In this document: positions 51,945 to 64,000 of the stretch, piece after piece
Numbering within the stretch: the stretch's first letter is position 1
How the letters are laid out: each line of letters begins with the position of its first letter
Source of the DNA: Sisyra terminalis
Taxonomy: Eukaryota > Arthropoda > Insecta > Neuroptera > Sisyridae
Length of the DNA: 64,000 nt
Direction: 5' to 3'
Assembly: GCA_958496175.1 (NCBI GenBank)
Contig: OY292275.1
Location: forward strand, 10,664,001-10,728,000
Made by a program: the position numbers and the translations under genes
Notes under the pieces: generated by a model
What the model was told of the DNA's origin: nothing
What the model saw: only the letters and a program-made list of their open reading frames with translations
The model's database searches: none

Positions 51945-54900
51945 ACGTAACTTAAGATAAGTATTAAAGTTCCCTTTTTAGGATTAATTAGATATCCCAA
52001 GTGACTTCAGATGTTTTCCCAAAGTATCTTCAACTGCTCTGGGTACATCTTTAATCACTACCCAATAGTTAAAAGTTAATTACAGGTCTCTGTTTAATTT
52101 AAATCGAACCAATTGGAAATAATAATTGACCAGTAGAGTTCAGAATTGAACTACAGAAAATGTATTGTAAAATGTATTCCACTATGAAAGTCTCAGATTT
52201 AGAACAATACTCATTTCTAAAGGTGATAAAAATAATCTTTAGGTATGGGGTTAAAGCTATAAGCTTCGTAAATTGAATCGACAAAATATTTTATTGGTAT
52301 TTAAGCGATGTTTAGGTAATATTACACTATTTAGGTATTATAATAACAAAATACTAAGTTCCTGGAGGCTTCAGATCTTTATCTCAATTAGCTTTTGTAA
52401 AAATAAGTAATGTGTGAAAAGCAGAAAAATTTTTTTTTTTCTTAGAATTCACTAAAGTACTTGGTATAAAATTATGGTATAAATTATTGGTATAATAATA
52501 TGGAGTTAATACTGCCTTTCTTAAAATAAAAAAAAATTGTACATAGTTTTATGAAATCTGTAAAAAAATAATATTTTTTAAAGGCATTTTTTTTTATATC
52601 TACGAACCAATTTTGGTAAAGCTTTGATAGTTTTACATCCTATTCCAGTAATGCCTGAGACCTTAAAGATTTTTGGAAAGGATTCTATACAAAGAAAAAA
52701 TAAAATAATTTCCAAGCTTAATGCAAATTACTATTATTTTACCTAAATATAAATAGGCCCAGCAAAGTAAAATATAAAAATTATTTAGGTAAACAAATAA
52801 TTATTTGTTTTGCTTTACTTACATTGTTTTTTTAATGAATTCCATGCGGAAAATATTTTACCATAATTATCAATAAGCTTACTATAATATGTCCAATGAA
52901 TTAAGCGTCTAGTTAATGCAAGTAATGCACTTACATCATATGACAACAAGCTTCAATGGAAGAGAGGTATTAGCCAATAGTATTGCGAGATTTAAAAATA
53001 TTCATTTGTTTTGATTGTTGAAATTTTGAAAATTTTACAAGGCCAGTCCCATACCTAATGTTAAATGCATATACGAATACGTATATGCTATACGAAGCAG
53101 TTCGGACACTGACGTCATTCGAGGGCTATCGATTATGAATTATGATTAAAGATTTAGATCAAAAAAATTAAGTTTCTTTAAAAAGGGAACTCTTTTAATT
53201 AAAATAAAAGGTACATGATTTAATAATCTGAGAATATTATTACAACGTAGTGTAATAATAAAGCATATGCAATAATGAAAATTGCAGCAATGAGTTTTGA
53301 ATTTGTCAAATAAAATACTTTCCAGATTGAAATATTTTTTAAAAATTTGTTATACCTCGAATTATTAGTATTTTTGTACGTATGTTTTTGAACAAGTTCA
53401 GGCTAAACAAGGGGTTTTCAACCCCTAAATCATATTGAAATTTCAGATCAAACGGTTAAGTAAATTTTAAGGAAAAAAAAAATTTCTTAACTTATATTTT
53501 TTTTTTCACAAAAACTAATTAAGATAGAGATCTAAAACTTCCAGGATCTTAATATTCGTACTTATTTCTTAAGTATCATTCCAACTACCCTTCTTCCCCT
53601 AGGCTCTTATACACGAATTGCTAAATTTAGAAATCAAATTAAATTACTGCTTCAGATTTGATTGTTAAAAATTCCCGTCTATGCAGAAGTAGGACAGATT
53701 TACATTTTTTTTTGAAGGAAAAATCAATTATGATTGTTACTGTCAGGAAAAAAAACGAGAAAAGTATTTCCACCGAAAAATATAATTGGAATGTTGTCGA
53801 GTGTCGAGAGTTCATAATAATTGTTTCATAAATGCAAATTGCAGTCAAGTGCTTCATATCTTCCTGCAAAAGCAATTGAGCTTAAAATAATAATTTGGGT
53901 CAAAGCATTTATGTCCCTACTTAGATATCCCTCAATTAACCTAAAAGAAAATAATTATTCCCCATATATAATAATATAATATTCAAACAACGAGTATAAT
54001 AATTGCATTCATTATTTTATCGGGCACGATACTTTTTTTTTAAGTTTTAATTTTCAAATAAAATTCAATTAGGATCAAAATACGAAAATTTAATGATGGC
54101 GTGCCAATGTTGTTAACCTTACAGCTCACCAAACGGCTGTGTCTTGTAAAATATGTAAGTATGGTGCATTTGCATCTCTATTAAGGGAATTATGCAGATT
54201 ACATAATGATTTTATCATAAAGTTCAAATTTTATTTATAACTTTTTCGCACACCGGCTTTTTTTTTCGGGACGAAAAACCCATCGACAAAAACGAGTGCA
54301 ATAAAAGCCAATTTATTACATTCGTTTCAGGTACTTTTAATTTTTCGATTTGTTTTGAATCGGAAAAAATATAGTTCTAATTTTACTGGGCGGAAATTAC
54401 ACGTGAAAAGTGTTATGACGTAAATGATTTTTGATGGGATTTATGGAATATAAAAGTTATGAATACGAAAATATGTAAATTTATGTTGAAACAGGAATGG
54501 GAAATTATTAAAGCAACGGAAAATGGCTATGGAAAGTTCGGGTGATACAAGCAAAATGTGGCATGCATACGGGCTTGATTTTAAAAGGGATTCATTTAAG
54601 AAAATGAAGTGAATTTTCATGAATAAGTTTTAATCAGAAAAATTTATGAAAAACCATTTAATATATGGAATCTAAAAAAATAAAGTATTTTTTCTTCTCA
54701 AAATTTTTGTGGGGAAAACTCGTGTAATTTTTCTACTGTAATAATGCAGTGGCACATAAATATTTCATAGTACGCGCATTATAAATGTGATGGTACTGAT
54801 TCCATCAAATGCATCATTATTTACCTAAACAAGCTAACAGGTTTTAAACAACTCATATCAGTTATCTGAAATTAACATTGTACAGCTCATTAAATAACTA

Positions 54901-55280
54901 TTTATTATTGCAGTTGTATTTATTTAATCGTTCCTCAATAAATTGTATTTTCAAACAAAACCATTCTGTATGGTTTATACTTCATTAAAATGTACCTACT
55001 GGCAATGTTTATAGATAAAATATAATGCAAAACAATAAATGGTAAACAATGATGTTGGCAAATTTAGATTGGAAAAGAAGTATAAGAAATTTTAAGAATT
55101 TTTGTAAGTTTCAAAGTAACGTTCTGAGAGTTGTCCAAAATTCTTAAAAAAATTGCCCATTTTATTGGTTTTCAGTGGTATTCCTTCAAATATAACATTT
55201 GATATATTGGTAGCACAAAAATGATACAAGATTCAAAGATAATACACAAAGATCTTATTGGTAATCTGCTGAGATTTATC
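51945..55280. other. AT-rich intergenic DNA
   Basis: No recognised gene. 54240-54850 is less AT-rich without interpretable open frames. Confidence 0.45.
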
Positions 55281-55289
55281 ATAGAAGTA

Positions 55290-55970
55290 GGCTTGACCAT
55301 AGGAAGCAGCACAGAGGAACTCTTACGGAAAGTTTCGAGTACAATGAAGAACTAGAAGAATATTTAGCGGCACTAGATGAAATAAGGCCTAAACATTTCT
55401 ACATAGACTAAACCTTGCAATAAAATAGCAAAGAAAGGATCAATAGGATCAATAGCTTTACTTCCAACAAAATAGTATACGAAGTAGCGTATGGTAAAAC
55501 AAGGATATGTGTTGTCATCCCTATTGTTAAACCTTATTTTTAAAATCATTGTTTAATAAAGAGATGATATTTTGAACGAAGGGAAGATTTATTGAATGAA
55601 TATAAATTTTACCAGATATACCAACAATATTGTTTTAATCGCGGATTCCAAAGTAGTTTTTCAAAAATCTCATAGATAGAATGAATTCAACATTATTGAA
55701 ATTTGGGATGAAGATTAATATCCCGAAAACCAAAACGATATCCATCAGAAGAAGTACAGAGATCCCTTTATTCTGTATCCTTAATAGTAGAACTCTAGAA
55801 CAAGATAACCGTTTAAAATACTTGGGCTATTGGATTAATAGTATGCAGAAATCCAACTAAGAACAGGAGGGATCAATAATGGAGCATGGTCGAAGAGCCT
55901 TCGGTAGACCAAGGAGACTACTATGTATGCTCTACTGAATCTTTATCTTCTACTAATCTGTTAAGTGCTA
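55290..55970 (+). pseudogene. LINE reverse-transcriptase relic
   Basis: Broken by stops and frameshifts, but these pieces read in order: KQGYVLSPLL (RT domain), a YADD-like box changed to YTNN, LIADSKVVFQ, KYLG, and RRAFGR. This is the order of the non-LTR retrotransposon RT domain and its C-terminal part, as at 63.2 kb. Catalytically dead. Confidence 0.7.
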
Positions 55971-56119
55971 CGTTTAGTTCACTCTCTTGTATAGTATCGA
56001 TAGAATTGAGATGATGGCTTTTAATGTATATCTATGTACAGTTACGACATTAACAGGGTTGTATTATTTCACCATTATCCCTACTTTACAAGATTTATAG
56101 TAGGATTATACTGCAATTC

Positions 56120-56262
56120 ACTTTAGAGGAGTGGAATGGTGGAATTAATTATCGCGGGAAATGATTATCCAACCTTCATTTCGCAGACTATACAATTTTA
56201 ATTTCTAACAATGAGAAAGAGATGTTGGAACTCATTTTAAGGCAAAGATGCTACCAGACTTG
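56120..56262 (+). pseudogene. Second LINE RT fragment
   Basis: NLHFADYTILISNNEKEMLE fits the FADD/YADD motif region of a LINE reverse transcriptase, with the second Asp changed to Tyr. Only about 45 codons are left. It is a different element from the relic just before it. Confidence 0.6.
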
Positions 56263-56402
56263 GGTGTAGCAAAAAAAAAAAAATTATACATTTTCATTAT
56301 ATTTACAACAATCAGAAGGAATTGATTTAATAACTTCCATTTCAATTAAAAAAATTGTATTTTATTTTTAATTTAATTTTTGTTAACTAATTGAATTAAA
56401 TA

Positions 56403-57990
56403 GACGGTACAGACTGTTACGCAGGTTATTAGGACCTAATTCTACTCTTGACACTAAAAACAAATTAACAATATATAAAGCCTAAATTCAACCCATTTGG
56501 ACATACGGGGTAGAGCTGTGGAGTTCTGCCAAGTACTCCAACATCCAGCGAATCCAATCTTTCCAATCAAAACTTCTTCGCAATATTCTAAATGCTCCCT
56601 ACTACGTTAAAAATAAAGTAATACATAACTAGCTGATCCCCTCAACTTCGTCTGCGTAACGTAGGTGTAGGTTATGTTTTCAAATTTGTCATTTGTAGTG
56701 GTATATGAAAATTTTTAATTTTCTTATTTCTTTTACGAAAAACATAATGATACTTAAAAACACTATTTTGTCAACTTTAAAAAGACACATTTAATAAACT
56801 GTTGCAAAGAATAAAATTGTTCTATGTAATAATCAATTAATTTTCAAAAAATATTTATAAATATCTAAAAAGAGTAGGTCTATTGCGTATACCTACGGTA
56901 GGTATACCTACCGTGAACCAAATAAGCCGTAAATCAATCAGCATCTATACATAAATAAAAATTATCGCCAAGTTCAATAAAGTTGGTCTTAATTATAAGT
57001 AAAGAGCGGTGACCATGCGACATTTTTCAAATAACTTACATTTTTAAACTTGTGATATCTTTCGAATGGAATATTCAAATTGAATAACTCAAAAAGTTAC
57101 ATAATGGTATTGAAGCAAACTTAAGTATGAAGTCATTTATTTTGATAAGAATTAATCCCAAAGTACAAATAAAAGAGCTTTTATAGCGGTGGCATTTATA
57201 TATATATATGTTTTTTAAAATGAAAAAACACTTATTGTGACATAACTATAATAGTTAGGCATATGCTGTCGCTTTATTTTTTGTAGATAATGTTGATATG
57301 TTCTGCTAACAGACCGATTCAAATAAAAAATAATTAATTAAAAGTGAATCAAATTAAATAATTTAATTAATAAATAAATATTGAGTTGTGTTGGTGGACA
57401 CAACCAATTCAAGAGCAGGACAAGACGACACATTGCAATTATTGCCAAGAGGCAGATTGTGCAAATTAGGTGGAAAAAAAAAAAAAAAAAAAAAATGTTC
57501 TGCAAAATCGTACTACATTATTTTGTTCTATAACCAATAGTTTTCGCAGCCCACGCGATAAAATAATGTTTTTTGGCATTCCTAACTTTTTTGAAAATTT
57601 AATATAGCCTATGATCACCGGAAATAGTGTAGCTTCCCAACAGTGAAAGAATTTTTCAAATCGGCCAAGTAGTTTCGGAGACTTTTCAAAGCAAACAACA
57701 ATCAAATCTTTCCTCTTTATAATAATAGATAGATGATATCAAAATTCCCTTTATCAATAACCTAATCCAAGACCGGTTCCAAAAATTTCACAACAAACTG
57801 CACAACCATTCAAATCTCAACGCTCAAATCCATTCTTCTACATCCCATCCAAATAACCCTTCAGGTCGATTAAAACGCCGATGGCCGCGAGATCTACTAA
57901 ATGATTAATAAAGAGCCCCAACAATGGTTGGGTTCTTTCAACAAGTTCCAAATTCAACTGCCCCTGGTGACGGATCAGTCCTCACTAAGG
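56403..57990 (+). pseudogene. jockey-like LINE ORF2 C-terminus, split by an insertion
   Basis: The first part (56403-56628) reads RRYRLLRRLLGPNSTLDTKN, a stop, then PIWTYGVELWSSAKYSN and RNILNAPYYVKN. This is the typical end of the jockey-clade ORF2. The second part (57730-57905) reads DRFQKFHNKLHNHSNLNAQI and GRLKRRWPRDL, the usual last residues. About 1.1 kb of another repeat lies between. Premature stops show the copy is dead. Confidence 0.75.
56629..57729 (+). mobile_element. Repeat inserted in the jockey relic
   Basis: Begins CTAGCTGATCCCCTCAACTT and ends AATCTTTCCTCTTTATAATA followed by TAGATAGATGAT. These end patterns are common in dispersed insect repeats (LINE or SINE 3' ends). The part from 57500 has TAGTGTAGCTTCCCAACAGTG and ATTTTTCAAATCGG. 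No coding sequence. A run of about 20 A lies at 57474-57495. The class is not certain. Confidence 0.6.
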
Positions 57991-57999
57991 GAACAGATT

Positions 58000-59580
58000 T
58001 ATTTTATTTTGTGCGCATATTGCATATTATACTAGAATTTTGTATAGAAGGCAATAATATTTAAAATAAAAAAAAAATGTTAACTACATACTTGTATATT
58101 AACTGCATACAAAAACTAATTTTTGTTTTGGCCACCAGATGTCGTTATTAAAGTGGTCAGATCCCAATAGTAGAACATACGAACTGTTGAAATAAATTTT
58201 AGCGAGGAACTAAAGCTAGCCTAAGTTAAGAAAAAAAAATGGAAATTTTGATGAGATAGAATCTGCTTACCTAACTTTTAAGCTTAAAATCAAAAAGCTT
58301 TTGGTCAACAATTTTAAAGAGATAGTAAAAAGAACCCCTAAATTAAAGGATCGATGTACTAAAAGAACCAATTGGAACCGGTTTATGTATAACAGTTGAT
58401 TTATGGCTACTTGATTTTTTTTTTTAAATAGTTTCAGTATAAAACATTTGTTCTTTAGCTTTAAATGTTATAAAAAAATCATTGAAAATTTTATAAAATT
58501 TATTTTAGTTAAAAGAAGAACAATTGCGTTTGTAAAGAGTCGAGTAGTTGGTAGTTTTTAAGTTTTTGCACAATTAAAATAATGACGTTTTAGATGTAAC
58601 AGTGGAAAGTTTCTTTTATAACAACCCCATTTCGAAATACAAGAAACCCGTTAAACGAGTTAATTAACATTTCTAAACGTAAATAATTAACACAGTCTTT
58701 TCGCATGTTCGTATTATTTTTTTTTCTTTATTCACTTGATAAAGGTTCTGTTTTGTTTCGAGAGTCGAGCACCTTATTCAATTACATTAATTTAATTAAA
58801 TAAGACGACGCGCGTAATGTCGGTTGTAACGTAACATCGTAACATAACGTCGCCATTGAAGCTCTGTGTAAAATCATCCCTACACGACAAAAACACCCCC
58901 CCCCCCCAAACGAGTCAAATAAGTGCCAACCTACCCTATTCACCCAATTACTGATCAAATGGTTATAGATAGGTTCGAAAAAGTATCAATGAACGCACTG
59001 TTATTTTTATACTATATAAATAGTCGCAAAGAAAAAACCGCCATCAATGAAAGTCCCTATTCAAAAATACAATCGAAAACCTTTTCTATATAATATGTGT
59101 TTTTTTTATCGATTTTTTTTTATAGTTTTCACATTTGTCGGCGGCCGAATTCAATTGAAAATTATTGTGAAGAAGTCTGCGAAAGGAATGCTTTAATTTT
59201 ATGAAAAAGAGTTTTATGGGACTTTAATATTATTTAGAGAGGCGATTACGGGGAATTTAGATACGCAACGTGGATCAGATGTTTTCGGTTTTATTACATT
59301 TATAAAGTGAGGCAATAACGACGATAATTGTATCAAATGAGCTTTCAAATGTTGTTGTTGTGTCGACGTTGAATGATGAAAACATGTTGGAAATAATTTT
59401 GTTAAAGGTTGTTAGGGGTAATTATTCTGAAATTTTACTACTTTGTGACTTTACCATCTTTATATGACCTAATGCAAAAAAAATTGGGTCTGGAAAATAA
59501 AATGTAGTTAGATGCAATTGTAATAAAAAGTATCTAACAGTTGAAAACATTCAATTTATACTGCTTATCCTTTAAATAGA
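58000..59580. other. Intergenic DNA without recognised gene
   Basis: 58795-58930 is less AT-rich (CGACGCGCG, CATAACGTCGCC) and has a run of 13 C at about 58897. It could be a regulatory or first-exon region, but I cannot name it. Confidence 0.45.
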
Positions 59581-59584
59581 AGTA

Positions 59585-60101
59585 CACCTATCCCCCGATT
59601 TACACTGAAAATAGGTTCCAGACAAATCCGTGTAAAATGAAATCTTTGTTTTCCCTTTATAAAACCGTGTAAAACGAAAAAAACTGCGCAATTAAGTCAT
59701 TTATTAAAATGGAACAAGAGTAAAACATATCCAGGAACTTTAAACTAGGTATAGTTTGTCCAAAAACTGGTGTGATGTCGTAGTGAACTTATTCTAAAAA
59801 TTAAAACAAAAATAGAAACGATATTTTTTTTCAAAAAGTACCTGTTGAAACTTAATAAATTTAGGTATGTTCGAAATTTATTCGCTATCACTTGAGGAAC
59901 TATGAGAAAGGGGAATCCCTTGTTATTGAAATCAGTGTTGCTAAATGAAAGAAACTCAAAAATAATTTCAACATATGTATTGTGAATATGATTATGTAAC
60001 CAAAAATACATTTTTAGAAATTTTCCGAATTTCATTAGTTTATGAACCGTGTAAAAGCGAAATCGTGTAAAACGAGTATTGTGTAAATCGGGGGATAGGT
60101 G
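59585..60101. mobile_element. TIR MITE, 517 bp, TA-flanked
   Basis: The first and last 21 bases (CACCTATCCCCCGATTTACA on the left) are exact inverted repeats. TA lies on both sides (59583 and 60102). Inner copies of GTGTAAAAC-like words occur near both ends. The Tc1/mariner or pogo superfamily is likely. The inner open frame on the minus strand is not a recognised transposase. Confidence 0.8.
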
Positions 60102-60814
60102 TAAAAACCTTATTTGCTAACTTATTCTAATCAATTTTAAGGACTGGTACTTTCACTCATGAATAGACGAACTATATCCGTAAGATAGCGACTTAATAGA
60201 TAAAAATTTATCTGTCAGATAATTCCTACACATTCATCTTAGACATATCATAATTCTTAAGTAAAAATACGTATGTTTTCTCTATTCTCCGAATAAAATT
60301 TTATCTAGACGGTAAATATCGCTTTCTAGATGAGAAATTATCGACCCTTTGGAAGGGAAAATAAGAATTAATGAAAACTAATTTTGTTGTATCACTCCTT
60401 TCGGCATTTAATACATAATATATCGTACCAGTAGTCGAATAAAGGTTCAACTTAAAAATTGCAAGTTTTAAGTTAGCAATACATTTACAATGAGGAAGTC
60501 GCCTTTTTTTAATGAGGAGGTAGTCAAAAGTTTAGAACAAGAACTTTACTAACGATTTCTCGATAAGTTCAATTTTTGAGTTGCATCATTATTCTGCGAT
60601 GGATGTGACTTGTATTTAAAAGCTAATAAAAAAATAAACCAAGTAAAAATAAGGGACCAAAAATAGTTTCTAGTTAACCAATCATTTAACGAGAGAATGA
60701 ACGATAATGGAGAAAAATTGGTAACGAAAATAAACAGAGATAATGAATCATAAATATTAAAGCTTTAGATTAATCTAGAACCAAATATAATTCGGTATTA
60801 TAATTCGGTATAAT

Positions 60815-60935
60815 ACGTACTTCGATTGCCACGCAATCTTCCTCAGTGGCCATCAAGTAGTTTGGATCACTCCGTAACTGCATTGTGATGATTCACCAAA
60901 TTGCTTGGCAATCGAAATATGTATCTGGGCAATAC
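60815..60935. repeat. Inverted hairpin pair of the CTGANGA type
   Basis: ACTTCGATTGCCACGCAATC at 60819 mirrors TTGCTTGGCAATCGAAATA at about 60900. The left one, reversed, gives CTGAGGA, a GATTGC/GCAATC stem, then GAAG. No coding sequence. Confidence 0.55.
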
Positions 60936-61189
60936 GTCACGAATATTTTTGTTTGAACTTCTTTTGAAAGTTATGTTTATGGTATGATTTTTATATATAT
61001 TATATTAAATTATACTATATTAATAGGACCGCAATATATTCTATATATTGTTTACACATCACTTTTTTTGATTTCACATCCTTTAAAAACATTTAATTTG
61101 GATTCAAGTCATACAAGAAAAACAGATCTCCGAAAAAATCTTTGGAAAAGAAACCCTTTTATTGTCTCTTATAACTTATAGCAAATCAT

Positions 61190-61278
61190 TGATCATGAAA
61201 ATTGGTCCAGTCATCCTTCAATTATAAATAATCCAACTAACACGATTTTGTTTTATGTATATATATATAGATAGTATA
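61190..61278 (+). repeat. 3' end fragment of a dispersed retroelement-type repeat
   Basis: CATGAAAATTGGTCCAGTC, then CCAACTAACACGATTTTG, then a TATATA run and GATAGTA. This resembles the 3' ends of common insect LINE or SINE repeats. Confidence 0.45.
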
Positions 61279-61279
61279 G

Positions 61280-63230
61280 AGTTGATCAACATTTTATATG
61301 GGGTTATATAAATACTTCCAGTTCATCCTGGGTCACAATATTAGGTAAGAATGCATATATGCGAAAATGGTAACCACATAAAAAAAACAATCTACATTTG
61401 CTATTCAAATTCTTGCCTCCATTGGATTTTAATCATTTCGTGATATTTCAGGTTGAATTTTTATTCAAATAAAGAAACAATCTAAATTTTCTTTCTTAAA
61501 AATGAAAATAATCATTTTAAAATATTAAAACCAATAAAATTTATCTTTAGTGAATTTTTTTTTGATCTTCAATTTCCGAACCTGAAATCCATGTTTAATA
61601 TTTTACTTTGAAAACTTTTAATAAAATTTTCCTATAGAATGAACCAAAAGGTAAATTTCAAGTTTAGATATTTATTTTTTGGATAGTTGGAAAATATTTA
61701 CTTAAAAAATTAGTAAGAATTTTTATAATGGTCTCCTATTAGACAATAAGTAAAAAACGAAAAACGTTTGAGTAAAAAATTTAGAAAACTAATGTTCAAA
61801 ATTCAAAAAACAAAAATAGAATGTAATGAGCCACGTGTTTAATAGATGAAAAATTTCAGCGAATTTATTGCTTGCTTTTGGTTTACCAGAGGCTGATGTA
61901 AAGTAAATACATATGTCTTAAAAATAAGATATTAAATCTTTTTTTTTTTTTTAAAGAAATTATTTCCAAAAATATTCACTAAATTCCTATACGGATTTAA
62001 ATCAGTAAAAAGACAACCGAAGTTTAAGTTTTACTGTTTTCATCCACAATTGTTATCGGAAAAGTTAAATTACTGCAGAGATAGATTGAGCATAATATAT
62101 TTTACATGCATTTTTATAGAAATTTCAAACGAAAAAGCTCAAATTTATTCTCATTTAAATTACAAATGAAACAAATATGAAAGCCATATATTTTATTTAA
62201 TGAAACCCAATATATTCGCTTTCAATTAATTTATGCACGTTTTTCATAAAATTCAAATAATTTACAATTCAGATTAATAAAAAAAGAAGAAGTGAATAAG
62301 AAATTAATTCGAAATTCGTTTTCATTTTATGACATTCCATTTAGGTGAAAGATATTTATTACGAAAGTGAATATTGGATATGGCGGTCCGTTTTTCTGCT
62401 CTGTGATTTGTGATTTGTCCGGCAAAGTGGTGTGGAGCTCAAAATATATTTCAAGTAAATCTAGATTGATGTTGGTTGCGGTAGAAAAAGTTTGTAAAAC
62501 GAGTATTTCGTATCAGAATGGCACTATCTGTGTAACGTACGTACCTACCCTACTACATGTGACATGTTCAATGATAAAAAAAAAGCTTCATTTCTCTTTT
62601 GAGTGAACGACGACGTCAAAAGCTCGGCTAAGCTTGAGCTTCAAGGTACAATCATATTTTTTTATGATTTCTCATAATCGATTTAGGTCAAAGACACACC
62701 AAATTGACTCTAACAAAAATTTATGTGATACAATCAACAATAACTATCATCCTCCAGATTTACCACGGAACGAAGAAATTACCAACTGTGTAATAATTTT
62801 TTTTTCATCAGTCTCTTATGATTATAAAGGGTGTCCGGAATAGGTGTCGACAAAAAAATAATACAAGCAATTTTTCACCGAATTTTCAACCAAAGGATTA
62901 ATCCATTTAAAATCCAATTTTGATGAAAAGTGTTGGCATAAGTAATAGGTATAGGTAAGGTTATAGGTAGACAGTCATAAAAATTTATTGGAAAAAAAAT
63001 GTATATGCCATAGTTTATTCCTGGCAGCCATTTTAAAAGGGCGGTTGGGAAAATTTTAATGAAATAGGTGGTCTGCGGAATATTTAATTGCCAAACTATT
63101 TTTAGGCTCAATTTTCTGTCTCAATTTAAACTAAAATTTAAAAAAAAATATGTAGATTTATGCAACTCTAAATAATATAAAACTCAATATAATTTAAAAA
63201 CAATTGAAAATATGTTGAACTATCCCCTAT
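61280..63230. other. Intergenic DNA without recognised gene
   Basis: 62360-62620 is less AT-rich and has a 79-codon open frame from 62367 that resembles no known protein. It may be part of an untranslated exon or an old repeat. Confidence 0.4.
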
Positions 63231-63239
63231 TTTCTTCAA

Positions 63240-64000
63240 CCTTAATTCGAAGATAATTATGGTAAAAGCAGCTACCGAGGGTTTATCGATCAATGGCCAG
63301 CTTATCAACAACCACAGATATGCAGACGAAATGGTACTCATCGCAACTACTCCGGATGATCTACAAGTACTTTTGGATAACGTTAACCACGTAAGCTACA
63401 AGAAAGGTATTAAAATAAATAAAAAGAAGACCAATTTCACGGTAATATCCAAACAAAACCGAACCTCCACATATCTAAACCTTAATGGATAAGCAGTTGA
63501 AAGAGTGGAGTAGTTCAATTACTTCGAGTCTTATCAACGAGAAGTGGAGTATGGAGCAGGAAATATACAGCCACACTGCGCAAACCAGAGGAATCTTCAT
63601 AAAGATGAAAAAGTCTTTATGGATCGAACTTTTTCTCTGGAACTGCGGTTAAAGTGGTCAAGTACTATGCGTTCCCTACTGTCGTATACCGAAAGGAAGG
63701 ATGAACTTTTACCCAGAGACTGGATGCTAAAATTACTGCATTTGAAATTAGGATATATCATCGAATCTTAAAGATAGCTAGGAGGGATCACTAGCAAAAT
63801 CAGGAGTTACTAACAAAACTTAATACCACAAGAACTCTTATGGTATCCATAAAGAAGAGGAAGTTACTGTACTTCGGCTATGTCATGCGTAGTAACAAAT
63901 ATTAGCTACTCCAGCTTATCATTCAGGGTCGTATTGAAGGAAAAAGAGCTTTCGGAAGGACACCTTGGCAAGCCAACTTTCGTGGGTGATTCGGAAAAAA
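63240..64000 (+). pseudogene. LINE reverse-transcriptase and C-terminal relic, runs off the window
   Basis: A non-LTR retrotransposon RT. GLSINGQLINNHRYADEMVL holds the catalytic box as YADE instead of YADD. It is followed by IATTPDDLQVLLD, GIKINKKKTNFTVISKQN, LNLNG, a stop, AVERVE and FNYFES in place of FNYLG. Downstream frames give FMDRTFSLELRLKW and, near 63880, MRSNKY. At least three stops or frameshifts are present. The last bases (IQGRIEGKR-like) point to a further C-terminus beyond 64000. Same general kind as the relic at 55.3 kb. Confidence 0.8.

Noticed and set aside
57466..57705. Minus-strand open frame of 79 codons
   Set aside because: It lies inside the dispersed repeat inserted in the jockey relic, and part of it is the translation of a poly-A run.
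62367..62606. 79-codon open frame as a gene
   Set aside because: No recognisable domain, no splice context, and the length is within chance for this less AT-rich stretch.
1..64000. CRISPR array or bacterial operon
   Set aside because: No regular short repeat/spacer pattern, no clustered genes on one strand and clear spliceosomal introns.

Overview
The window looks like nuclear DNA of an insect: it is very AT-rich, has short GT-AG introns (about 57-76 bp in one gene), a complete 5S rRNA gene, and relics of mariner, jockey-like and other LINE elements. A beetle or another order that keeps BRCA1 is plausible, but the sequence does not fix the order.

Only two protein genes are supported. On the minus strand at 8.2-12.4 kb lies a complete seven-exon BRCA1 orthologue (N-terminal C3HC4 RING, long disordered middle exon, C-terminal BRCT pair). 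The spliced model closes in frame at 1174 residues. On the plus strand at 15.0-16.0 kb is a small three-exon gene for a predicted secreted or membrane protein: signal peptide, RRTR site, transmembrane helix. Its TGA stop, followed by C, is followed by 83 more coding-like codons in the same frame, so it is a stop-codon readthrough candidate. A full-length 5S rRNA gene with an oligo-T terminator sits between them at 13.15 kb.

The other roughly 55 kb is repeats and AT-rich sequence with no recognised gene. The largest structure is a ~5.4 kb inverted repeat at 22.9-28.3 kb. It is built from ~1.27 kb tandem units, each with a tRNA-like A box/B box segment, TGACGTCA palindromes and GATC-rich runs. 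There are three foldback elements at 17.9, 33.6 and 42.7 kb. Two of these are almost the same length (962 and 966 bp) and each has 8-bp target duplications; all three share an internal motif. Several TIR MITEs occur: pogo/Tigger-like at 49.2 kb, TTAA-flanked at 51.8 kb, and others at 30.8, 38.4 and 59.6 kb. Three degraded mariner copies lie at 1.8-2.6, 4.3-4.8 and 45.9-46.8 kb. LINE relics lie at 55.3-56.3, 56.4-58.0 (jockey-like, split by another insertion) and 63.2-64.0 kb. Small hairpins resembling a hammerhead core recur in inverted pairs at 32, 34.5, 48.3-49.7 and 60.8 kb.

BRCA1 is a self-contained DNA-repair and cell-cycle gene. Nothing suggests it is functionally linked to the small membrane-protein gene next to it. 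All exon models were read by eye and have not been tested against transcripts or databases.
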